Shown one piece after another: positions 1-4,999 of a stretch of DNA of 8,056 nt; position 1 is the first letter of the stretch; each line of letters begins with the position of its first letter. This DNA comes from an uncultured Christensenella sp. (GTDB lineage: Bacteria; Bacillota; Clostridia; Christensenellales; Borkfalkiaceae): positions 1 through 8,056 of the forward strand of contig CAJUHC010000041.1 in the NCBI GenBank assembly GCA_910586345.1, read 5' to 3'. The notes below the pieces were generated by a model. It was not told the DNA's origin. It searched no databases and was given only the letters and a program-made list of their open reading frames with translations. The position numbers were made by a program, and so were the translations under genes.

Positions 1-177
1 TTTCTTTGTACTTTATCTTTCTTCTCTTTCTTTCCTATGCAGTTGTCAGTCTTCGTTCGAAGCCTGTTTCTCAACAGGCTTCTTTCTCGCCTGCGATACG
101 ACAGTCTTCGGATACCCGACGAAAGCCGGGGGAAGTTTTTCCTAAGAAAAACATTGCCGTCCAAATCGACAGCTTTT
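1..177 (-). ncRNA. candidate structured RNA or long 5' leader, running off the left edge
   Basis: No convincing gene lies in the first 295 bases. Reading leftward from the promoter at 180-208, the transcript would fold into four successive hairpins: 173-156 (GCUGUC/GACGGC), 152-135 (GUUUUUC/GAAAAAC with loop UUAG), 130-115 (CCCGGC/GUCGGG with loop UUUC) and 82-59 (10 perfect pairs closed by a GAGA GNRA tetraloop). Flanking bases, UAUCGCAG near 95 and CUGCAUA near 40, can pair around the last hairpin with one bulge. Hairpins 1 and 3 need a G-U pair that exists only in the leftward RNA; in the rightward RNA it would be an A-C mismatch. The part nearest the edge is purine-rich. I could not match it to a known family: 6S, tmRNA, RNase P, SRP RNA, T-box and the common riboswitch cores are not evident. 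It could also be the leader of a gene beyond the edge. A leftward TTG-started reading frame stays open to the edge but has poor arginine codons and no ribosome site. Confidence 0.45.
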
Positions 178-179
178 AT

Positions 180-208
180 ATATTATCAAACAATATTATT
201 TAAGTCAA
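180..208 (-). promoter_or_regulatory. sigma-A-type promoter driving leftward transcription into the candidate RNA
   Basis: On the minus strand there is a -35 TTGACT (208-203), a 17-bp spacer and a -10 TAATAT (185-180). An overlapping GATAAT (187-182) gives a better -10 match but only a 15-bp spacer. The predicted start is near 173-177, just before the first hairpin. No ribosome site or credible start codon follows directly, which is why an RNA product is favoured. Confidence 0.65.
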
Positions 209-250
209 GCATTTTTTCGGATATTTTATAATTTTTTTTAATTTTCCGTA

Positions 251-287
251 ATTGTAAAATGCTTGCGGACGGCAAGCATTTTACAAT
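251..287 (-). terminator. long hairpin after the isomerase gene, without a clear U-tract
   Basis: A 16-bp perfect inverted repeat (arms 251-266 and 272-287, 5-base loop) lies 8 bases beyond the stop codon of the leftward gene at 296-1084. Its position fits a transcript end. The leftward flank, however, reads UACGGAAAAUUAAAA rather than a run of U, so either it terminates poorly, it ends transcripts with the help of other factors, or it mainly stabilises the 3' end. CAAGCATTTT from its 3' arm (273-282) recurs at 206-215 beside the promoter of the candidate RNA. Confidence 0.45.
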
Positions 288-295
288 ATAATATT

Positions 296-1084
296 TCAGT
301 TTATTTTATATATAATTTCATTAATATAATCGAGAGCCCGTTTAAGTTCTTCTACGTTTTCATAATCTTTTGAATAAACTTCTATTACGGCACTGCCGTC
401 GAAGCCCGCGTCTTTCAGCCGTCGGAATATCTCCCCGAAATCGTAAATACCTTTATCGGGAAGACATATCCTGCCGTTTTCGTCTATATCCGACAAATGC
501 ACGTGAGAAATCGAACCTGCCATATCACGGATATAGGCTTGGTACGGATAGCCGGAACGCCGGGCTTGTTTTATATCGAAAACGCCCGTCAGCTCGGGAA
601 TACGGCTTTTAAGTTCGCTGAAAATACCAGGACGGTTGTAAGTGCTCCACGAAACGTTTTCAATACTGAGTTCTACGCCGTAGCGCGCGCAAAATAAAAC
701 CGCTTCGCGGATACAGCCTGCGAGTTCGTTTATGTCCGGACCTCCGCCGCCCTTTAAATTAAGCCCGCCGTGAAAAATATAACGTTTACAGTTTAAAAGC
801 TGGGCGGAACGCATAATCTGGTCGAGCCAATAATATCCGTCCCCGCGCGCTCGGCGCGAACGGCTGAGAAGCTGGGGTTCGAAATTGCTCGAAAGCGCGT
901 GAACTGCGCAAACGTCCAAACCGTCGATAGCGGGAGCGAGAGCTTTTGAAAATTCGGGACGGTATTCGTAGAAAGTCTGGTAAAAAATTTCCGCCGTCTC
1001 CGCGCCGAAATCTTTGATAATAGCCGCCGCGTCCTCGGTGCTTTTTTTCAAAAACATAGATGCGGTAGAAATTCCTGTTTTCAT
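296..1084 (-). CDS. sugar phosphate isomerase/epimerase-like TIM-barrel protein
   Basis: This 262-residue protein belongs by pattern to the AP-endonuclease-2/xylose-isomerase-like TIM-barrel superfamily, whose members isomerise or epimerise sugars or cyclitols in the cytoplasm using a divalent metal. The N-terminal strand KTGISTASM, His62 and His105 at strand ends, the metal-ligand candidates Glu142 (SIENVSW), Asp170 (VFDIKQ), His196 (HVHLSD) and Glu235 (AVIEVYS), and the near-standard length all fit. The substrate cannot be told; no sugar transporter or kinase is nearby. An ATG 48 bases upstream is open in frame, but it precedes the promoter and adds residues unlike the family, so MKTGIS is chosen. 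No Shine-Dalgarno sequence precedes this ATG. The -10 box ends 6 bases before it, which suggests a leaderless mRNA. It is transcribed alone. Confidence 0.8.
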   Translation of the reverse strand: MKTGISTASMFLKKSTEDAAAIIKDFGAETAEIFYQTFYEYRPEFSKALAPAIDGLDVCAVHALSSNFEPQLLSRSRRARGDGYYWLDQIMRSAQLLNCKRYIFHGGLNLKGGGGPDINELAGCIREAVLFCARYGVELSIENVSWSTYNRPGIFSELKSRIPELTGVFDIKQARRSGYPYQAYIRDMAGSISHVHLSDIDENGRICLPDKGIYDFGEIFRRLKDAGFDGSAVIEVYSKDYENVEELKRALDYINEIIYKIN

Positions 1085-1090
1085 AATTTT

Positions 1091-1119
1091 ATTATACCGC
1101 AATTTTACAAAAAAATCAA
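1091..1119 (-). promoter_or_regulatory. promoter placing the transcript start at the isomerase start codon
   Basis: On the minus strand there is a -35 TTGATT (1119-1114), a 17-bp spacer and a perfect -10 TATAAT (1096-1091). Only AAAATT (1090-1085) separates the -10 from the ATG at 1084, so the expected +1 coincides with the A of the start codon. The -35 box lies in the T-rich tail of the terminator of the gene upstream. Confidence 0.75.
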
Positions 1120-1146
1120 CCCCGCCGAACAAAACGGACGACGGGG
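1109..1146 (-). terminator. intrinsic terminator of the 108-residue protein gene, fused to the next promoter
   Basis: An 8-bp GC-rich stem, CCCCGTCG (1146-1139) with CGGCGGGG (1127-1120) and one G-U pair, is followed on the minus strand by TTGATTTTTTTG. It starts 6 bases beyond the stop at 1153. Its T-tract doubles as the -35 box and first spacer bases of the isomerase promoter. Confidence 0.75.
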
Positions 1147-1152
1147 AAAATA

Positions 1153-1479
1153 TTAATTTTGCGCTATGTATCTCGAAAGAGAATAAGTTATGTCTTTATC
1201 CGCGATAGCCGAAACAGGCGACAGAGGAAACGCAATCGACGGATTTTCAGTAAAGGTTCCGAAATCCGACGAATTCACCTCGGGTTCCGCTACGGGGGCG
1301 GAAGCAGTAAAGTTCTGAACCGCCGAAAGTACCGAAGAAATTTCTTCCGCATTTTTCAAAGCTTCTTTTATTTCTTCACCGCCGAACGTTTCGAGTACAG
1401 GTTTAACTTCCGATAAAATGTTTTTCCCGCCTGTTTTTCCTCCGTACAGGAGAAGCGCGAGTATTATTAAAAGTTGCAT
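1153..1479 (-). CDS. small protein with an N-terminal membrane segment, family not recognised
   Basis: This 108-residue protein opens with a short hydrophobic stretch (residues 2-12, LLIILALLLY region) and then a glycine-rich turn (GGKTGGKN). A predicted helical part follows at about 20-58 (SEVKPVLETFGGEEIKEALKNAEEISSVLSAVQ), and the tail is Ser/Pro/Thr-rich and probably disordered. There is only one lysine before the charged region, so a membrane anchor is more likely than a cleaved signal; no lipobox is present. I do not recognise the family. The start is firm: AAGGAG (1493-1488) sits 8 bases before the ATG, and a hairpin terminator follows the stop. It diverges from the 98-residue protein across 54 bp, which may mean shared control, but no motif links their functions. 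Confidence 0.7.
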   Translation of the reverse strand: MQLLIILALLLYGGKTGGKNILSEVKPVLETFGGEEIKEALKNAEEISSVLSAVQNFTASAPVAEPEVNSSDFGTFTENPSIAFPLSPVSAIADKDITYSLSRYIAQN

Positions 1480-1533
1480 TATTTAAACTCCTTGCATATG
1501 GTGTTAATAATATTATATGCTTAAAGGTGTAAA
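1480..1533. promoter_or_regulatory. 54-bp divergent promoter region between two small genes
   Basis: The leftward gene has a perfect -10 TATAAT on the minus strand (1517-1512) but only a weak -35 (GTTCAT or CGTTCA, inside the other gene's start). The rightward gene has a possible -35 TTGCAT (1492-1497) and -10 TATATG (1514-1519) with a 16-bp spacer. GCATAT (1494-1499) and ATATGC (1515-1520) form an inverted repeat spanning both start regions. The two promoters overlap almost fully, so they may compete. Confidence 0.35.
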
Positions 1534-1830
1534 ATGAACGATTTTAAAAGTTACAAACCCGACGACAACCAAAACAAAAACAGCCCGGCCGATAACGAAA
1601 ACAAAATAAACTCCACGGTCGAGCTCGCAAAAGCCGTAACAAGAGCTATGAACGGCAAATCCGAAGGTCAGCTTTTACATACGATTATATCGGAAGCCGA
1701 GCGCGGCAAGCGCGAAGGCACTTTAACCAACGCCGACCTCGACAATTTCTACAACGCGCTGTCGCCTATGGTAGACGGAATAAAAAGAAAGAAACTGAAA
1801 GAAGTTATAACAAGACTGAAAAACATTTAA
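1534..1830 (+). CDS. small charged, mostly helical cytoplasmic protein, family not recognised
   Basis: This 98-residue protein has two parts. Residues 1-26 are a low-complexity Asn/Asp/Lys stretch that is probably disordered. Residues 27-98 look folded and helical (VELAKAVTRAMNG, then QLLHTIISEAERGKREGTLTNADLDNFYNALSP, ending in a lysine/arginine-rich helix KRKKLKEVITRLKNI). No signal peptide or membrane segment is present. The conserved-looking core TLTNADLDNFYNALSPMVD suggests a genuine family, and I recall similar orphan proteins in Clostridia, but I cannot name a function. The basic C-terminal helix could bind nucleic acid or a partner; that is speculation. AAAGG stands 6 bases before the ATG. 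A strong hairpin follows the stop. Confidence 0.7.
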   Translation: MNDFKSYKPDDNQNKNSPADNENKINSTVELAKAVTRAMNGKSEGQLLHTIISEAERGKREGTLTNADLDNFYNALSPMVDGIKRKKLKEVITRLKNI

Positions 1831-1846
1831 TGCGCCCGCAATTAAA

Positions 1847-1881
1847 GCAGACAGCCCCCTTTTATCAAGGGGGCTGTCTGC
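1847..1881. terminator. bidirectional terminator between convergent genes
   Basis: A 15-bp perfect stem (1847-1861 with 1867-1881, loop TTATC) is placed 16 bases after the rightward stop and 3 bases after the cysK stop. Leftward RNA is followed by UUUAAUU, a fair U-tract; rightward it is AAUUCAAGUUUC, weaker. It therefore probably serves cysK best and blocks read-through both ways. Confidence 0.8.
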
Positions 1882-1884
1882 AAT

Positions 1885-2811
1885 TCAAGTTTCAGACAAT
1901 AATACGGATAAATACCTGTCGCCCGAATCAGGAAAAACTGCTACTATCGTCTTATTGTAATTTTCTTTGCGTTCGGCAAGAAGTTTTGCCGCGTACAACG
2001 CGGCTCCCGACGAAAGACCTACAAAATATCCTTCTGTCTTTATAATTTCCCTGCACGAAGAAAACGCTTCTTCGTCGGAAACGGTTATAACTTCGTCGTA
2101 AAGGTTTACGTCCAGAATATCGGGAACGAACCCTGCGCCGATACCCTGTATCCTATGCTCCCCCGCCAAGCCTTTCGAAAGCACGGGGGAAGCCGAAGGC
2201 TCGACCGCGATAATTTTCAAAGAAGGTTTTTTACTCTTTAAATATCCGCCGGCGCCCGTCAGCGTTCCACCCGTTCCGACGCAGGCGACGAAAATATCGA
2301 CTTCACCGTCAATATCTTTCCATATTTCGGGTCCCGTGGTCAGCGCGTGAATTCCGGCGTTCGCAGGATTCGAAAACTGTCCTAAAACTACTCCGCCGAG
2401 CTCTTTTGCAAGGCTTTCGGCTTTCGCAACAGCCCCGCTCATTCCTTTTGCGCCGTCGGTCAGAACGATTTCCGCGCCGTAAGTTTTTAACAGTCCGCGT
2501 CTTTCCGGACTCATAGTTTCGGGCATAGTCAGAATTACCCTGTATCCCCTCGCCGCTCCTATAGCCGCCAAGCCTATACCAGTATTGCCAGAAGTCGGCT
2601 CTATTATAACGTCTCCAGGGGAGATTTTACCCGAACGTTCGGCGGCGTCAATCATATTCATTGCGGTTCTGTCTTTAACCGAACCTGCCGGATTGAGATA
2701 TTCGAGTTTAGCCAAAATTCTCGCGTTTAAACCGTTTATTCTTCCGTAACGCCTCAGCTCTGCGAGAGGAGTGGCGCCGACAATCTCGGAAATCGATTTA
2801 TAGACGGCCAT
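1885..2811 (-). CDS. cysK: cysteine synthase A (O-acetylserine sulfhydrylase)
   Basis: This cytoplasmic PLP enzyme converts O-acetylserine and sulfide to cysteine and acetate, the last step of cysteine synthesis. The 308-residue length is standard. The PLP lysine is Lys46 in NPAGSVKDR. The substrate loop TSGNTG is at 73-78, QFSNPAN at 145-151, the phosphate-binding GTGGTLTG at 179-186, GIGAGFVP at 223-230, and the pyridine-ring site PDSG at 295-298. There is no CBS regulatory domain, and the sequence resembles CysK more than CysM. The start is supported by AGGAG 8 bases upstream. It lies 43 bp after the cysteine desulfurase on the same strand with no terminator between them, and it also has its own promoter inside the end of that gene. 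No serine acetyltransferase (cysE) is in the window. Confidence 0.95.
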   Translation of the reverse strand: MAVYKSISEIVGATPLAELRRYGRINGLNARILAKLEYLNPAGSVKDRTAMNMIDAAERSGKISPGDVIIEPTSGNTGIGLAAIGAARGYRVILTMPETMSPERRGLLKTYGAEIVLTDGAKGMSGAVAKAESLAKELGGVVLGQFSNPANAGIHALTTGPEIWKDIDGEVDIFVACVGTGGTLTGAGGYLKSKKPSLKIIAVEPSASPVLSKGLAGEHRIQGIGAGFVPDILDVNLYDEVITVSDEEAFSSCREIIKTEGYFVGLSSGAALYAAKLLAERKENYNKTIVAVFPDSGDRYLSVLLSET

Positions 2812-2832
2812 ATTCGGTTCTCCTTTTACCGC

Positions 2833-2853
2833 TTCATAAATTTATAGTATGAA
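2833..2853. promoter_or_regulatory. possible operator over the cysK start site
   Basis: An inverted repeat, TTCATA (2833-2838) and TATGAA (2848-2853) with a 9-bp spacer, covers the cysK -10 box and the predicted transcript start. Its placement is right for a repressor such as a cysteine-responsive regulator, but it does not match a site I know and AT-rich DNA yields such repeats by chance. Confidence 0.3.
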
Positions 2854-2872
2854 ATTATTCGGCTGTTGTCAA
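2844..2872 (-). promoter_or_regulatory. cysK promoter overlapping the end of the desulfurase gene
   Basis: On the minus strand there is a perfect -35 TTGACA (2872-2867), a 17-bp spacer and a -10 TACTAT (2849-2844, 4 of 6). The -35 box and most of the spacer are inside the last codons of the upstream desulfurase gene. Confidence 0.65.
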
Positions 2873-3970
2873 CGATTTTACGGCTTCGATAAATTTTTCG
2901 CACTCGCCGAGGCTGTTAAACGCGGACACAGAAGCGCGGATAAGTCCGTCCGAATTCAGCGCCTCGTGCATCTTCGGCGCACAGTGAAGTCCTCCGCGAA
3001 CGCAAATAGAGAACTCGTCGGAAAGTCTGTATGCGGCAATTTCGGATTGCATCGTCTCAAGATTAAAAGCCACTATCCCGTAATGATTAGGTTTCGAATA
3101 GATTTTAACTCCTGCGGTTTTTAATAAATTTTCGCACAGAAACGAGGTCATTTGCAAAACTTTTTCACTGTTTTTCATAATATTCCGAGTTAAATAAAGC
3201 ACTCCCTCGCCGAGCGAAACTACCGCGGGATACGAAATGGTTCCGCTTTCGAGGCGGTCGGGATAAAAGTCTGGCATATCGAGATTAAAGCTTTCGCTGC
3301 CCGTTCCCCCGAAAAGAACAGGAGAAGGATTTACCCGCTCCGAAAATAATAACGCACCGCTCCCCTGTATACCGAGCATACCTTTATGCCCCGCAACGGC
3401 GAGCGCGTCTATTCCGCTCGACCTCATATCTATGCGAACGTGTCCGCAAGCCTGCGCGCCGTCGCAAATCAAAAGAACGTCGTCGGAAATACCCTGCCTG
3501 ATTTCGGAAATATCGGGCGACGAACCGTTCACGTTGGACGCGAGCGTAACTATTACCGCGCGTGTTTTTGCAGTTACGAGATTCAAAATTTCCCGCGCGC
3601 AGATTTCCCCGGCGAAAAGAGGTGCGTATTTTACGTTTACCCCCTTGCCTTTAAGATACTCCAAAGGCCGTAAAACCGAATTGTGTTCCGCAACGGTAGT
3701 CACTACTTCGTCGCCCGCTTTCAATAAACCCAGAATAGCTATATTCAACGCTTCCGTACAGTTTTTGGTAAACACCGTTCTGTCGTAATTATAACCGCCC
3801 AAGAACTCGCAAAGCAGTTTACGGCAGTTGTATACGCGTTCCAAACAGGCAAGCGATAGTTTATGCCCGCTTCTTCCCGGATTCGCGCAGTACTGCATCG
3901 CGGAAGTTGCGGCGGTGATTACTCCGTCGGGCTTAAACCCGCCGGTCGCGGCGTTGTCAAAGTATATCAT
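2855..3970 (-). CDS. cysteine desulfurase, EF2568-like class V aminotransferase family
   Basis: This 371-residue PLP enzyme removes sulfur (or selenium from selenocysteine) and holds it as a persulfide. YFDNAAT at 3-9 opens the fold. His96 (AEHNS) should stack on PLP, Asp170 and Gln173 (DGAQACGH) contact the cofactor, Lys196 (AGHKG) binds PLP, and Cys330 in RGGLHCAP is the expected sulfur-accepting residue. The RGGLHCAP form, in place of the IscS loop, points to the group-II-like 'cysteine desulfurase family protein' (TIGR01977 type) rather than IscS or NifS. An upstream in-frame start (4066) is rejected: it runs into the divergent gene, whereas AGAGG stands 6 bases before MIYFDNAAT. DUF3343 lies divergently 57 bp away, a known companion in selenium/sulfur trafficking loci. 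No scaffold protein (IscU/SufU) or thiI is seen. Confidence 0.9.
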   Translation of the reverse strand: MIYFDNAATGGFKPDGVITAATSAMQYCANPGRSGHKLSLACLERVYNCRKLLCEFLGGYNYDRTVFTKNCTEALNIAILGLLKAGDEVVTTVAEHNSVLRPLEYLKGKGVNVKYAPLFAGEICAREILNLVTAKTRAVIVTLASNVNGSSPDISEIRQGISDDVLLICDGAQACGHVRIDMRSSGIDALAVAGHKGMLGIQGSGALLFSERVNPSPVLFGGTGSESFNLDMPDFYPDRLESGTISYPAVVSLGEGVLYLTRNIMKNSEKVLQMTSFLCENLLKTAGVKIYSKPNHYGIVAFNLETMQSEIAAYRLSDEFSICVRGGLHCAPKMHEALNSDGLIRASVSAFNSLGECEKFIEAVKSLTTAE

Positions 3971-4027
3971 AAAAGACCTCTGTTTCATAGAATAATAATA
4001 TATTTTATTTTTACGAGGGTTTAAATT
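3971..4027. promoter_or_regulatory. 57-bp divergent spacer between desulfurase and DUF3343 genes
   Basis: The spacer holds both ribosome sites: AGAGG for the leftward desulfurase (6 bases before its ATG) and ACGAGGG (4012-4018) for the rightward DUF3343 gene. Between them is a pure AT stretch (3991-4011) with several -10-like words on both strands (TATTAT leftward, TAATAT rightward). No convincing -35 was found for either direction, so the exact promoters are undecided. Confidence 0.4.
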
Positions 4028-4288
4028 ATGACAGAGGTGCTGGCAGTATTCCGCTCGCGCTCGCAAGCTATCGATTGCAATGCAAGATTAAAAGCCGCGG
4101 GAATTCCCGCAAATCTTATAAATACGCCGAGAGAGGCGAATATCGGTTGCGGATTATCGGTGAAAGTTCCGCAAAGCACTTTCGAGCGGGTAAGGTTTAT
4201 CGTTAAAAACGGAAGATATTCCGCGTTTTACGGTTTTTACAGGTTCCAAAATAATTACGGAAGAACGATTTTTGGACGTATCGGTTGA
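4028..4288 (+). CDS. DUF3343 putative Se/S carrier-like protein
   Basis: This 86-residue protein matches the DUF3343 pattern (PF11823, described as a putative Se/S carrier): a short alpha-beta unit opening with a strand (VLAVFRS), a helix SQAIDCNARLKAAGI, and then the signature TPREANIGCGLSVKVP in which Cys41 is the expected persulfide- or selenide-carrying residue. A second cysteine, Cys17, lies in the first helix. The C-terminal 25 residues are rich in aromatics and arginine (YSAFYGFYRFQNNYGR) and look longer than the family minimum. The start is supported by ACGAGGG 9 bases upstream. It diverges from a cysteine desulfurase, a pairing that suggests it accepts sulfur or selenium from that enzyme. 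The final target is unknown; no selD, YedF or molybdenum hydroxylase gene is in view. Confidence 0.8.
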   Translation: MTEVLAVFRSRSQAIDCNARLKAAGIPANLINTPREANIGCGLSVKVPQSTFERVRFIVKNGRYSAFYGFYRFQNNYGRTIFGRIG

Positions 4289-4313
4289 TTTTTTAACGCT
4301 TCTGTGTTAAAAT
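4285..4313 (+). promoter_or_regulatory. nth promoter, overlapping the DUF3343 stop codon
   Basis: A -35 TTGATT (4285-4290), 17-bp spacer and -10 TAAAAT (4308-4313) are followed by TCTGAAT and then the nth ATG at 4321. The predicted +1 is at or within a base of the start codon. The TGA stop of DUF3343 (4286-4288) is inside the -35 box. Confidence 0.65.
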
Positions 4314-4320
4314 TCTGAAT

Positions 4321-4947
4321 ATGAATCAAAAGACGCAAAAGATTTTGGACGGACTTGCTTCGCTTTATCCCGACGCTCAGCCCGCGTTGCATTTCAAATC
4401 GCCGTACGAACTGCTTGTAGCCGTCGTACTTTCCGCGCAATGCACAGACGAAAGGGTAAATAAAGTTACGGCAGTACTTTTCGAAAAATACAATACCCCG
4501 GAACAAATGCTGTCTCTTTCGCAGGAAGAGCTCGAAAAATACATATACTCCTGCGGATTCTACCGCAATAAAGCCGCACATATTTTATCGGCTTCACGGG
4601 ATATTCTTCATAAGTTCGGAGGGATAGTTCCCTCTACGCTGGAAGAATTGAAAACACTTGCGGGAGTGGGACAAAAAACCGCTAACGTAGTATACGCCGT
4701 TGCATTCGGCGGAGACGCGATTGCGGTTGATACACACGTATTCAGAGTTTCGAACAGGCTCGGAATCGCGGTCGGGAGTACTCCCGCAAAAGTCGAAGAA
4801 GGACTTTGTACGGCTTTGCCGAAAAACGAATGGTCGAAAGCGCACCACTATCTGATTTATCACGGCAGACGGGTATGCCATTCACAAAAACCCGATTGCC
4901 CGAACTGCACTTTAAAAGAGTACTGCGATTTTTATAATAAAAAATAG
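4321..4947 (+). CDS. nth: endonuclease III (DNA glycosylase/AP lyase)
   Basis: This base-excision repair enzyme removes oxidised pyrimidines from DNA and nicks the abasic site. The 208-residue length and full motif set are standard: the LSAQCTD segment at 38-43, the helix-hairpin-helix LAGVGQKTA at 113-121 with catalytic Lys119, Asp137 in VDTHVFR, and a C-terminal 4Fe-4S cluster formed by Cys186, Cys193, Cys196 and Cys202 (C-X6-C-X2-C-X5-C). The Lys119/Asp137 pair marks it as Nth; MutY lacks that lysine and carries an extra C-terminal domain. It sits 32 bp after DUF3343. No ribosome site precedes the ATG, and the -10 box ends 7 bases before it, so a leaderless transcript is likely. Read-through from DUF3343 is possible but would give poor initiation. 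Confidence 0.96.
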   Translation: MNQKTQKILDGLASLYPDAQPALHFKSPYELLVAVVLSAQCTDERVNKVTAVLFEKYNTPEQMLSLSQEELEKYIYSCGFYRNKAAHILSASRDILHKFGGIVPSTLEELKTLAGVGQKTANVVYAVAFGGDAIAVDTHVFRVSNRLGIAVGSTPAKVEEGLCTALPKNEWSKAHHYLIYHGRRVCHSQKPDCPNCTLKEYCDFYNKK

Positions 4948-4954
4948 TCCTATT

Positions 4955-4999
4955 TAAATATAAAAAGCGGAAGCAAACAGCTTCCGCTTTTTATATTTA
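4955..4999. terminator. bidirectional terminator between nth and the lipoprotein gene
   Basis: This is a 20-bp perfect inverted repeat (4955-4974 with 4980-4999, loop AAACA). Each arm carries AAAAAGCGGAAGC/GCTTCCGCTTTTT, so both transcripts gain a GC core followed by a U-run. It overlaps the TAA stop of the leftward lipoprotein gene (4997-4999) and begins 8 bases after the nth stop. Confidence 0.9.

Noticed and set aside
1..180. Known riboswitch, 6S, tmRNA, RNase P, SRP RNA or T-box
   Set aside because: None of the core motifs I know for these families could be read in either orientation; recorded as unassigned only.
6..231. Two short rightward open frames near the left edge
   Set aside because: No ribosome site, odd composition, and they lie antisense to the hairpin-rich leftward transcript; their length is expected by chance.
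1085..1132. Upstream in-frame start that would add 16 residues to the isomerase
   Set aside because: It lies within the promoter and terminator; the extension does not look like the family N-terminus.
3386..3788. Rightward open frames inside the desulfurase gene
   Set aside because: Arginine/alanine-rich shadow translations of a conserved enzyme; no start signals.
3971..4066. Upstream in-frame start for the cysteine desulfurase
   Set aside because: It would overlap the divergent DUF3343 gene, and a ribosome site stands directly before MIYFDNAAT.
4255..4881. Leftward open frames inside nth
   Set aside because: Antisense shadows of endonuclease III.
4321..4947. MutY instead of Nth
   Set aside because: Catalytic Lys119 is present and the protein ends right after the 4Fe-4S cluster, with no MutT-like C-terminal domain.
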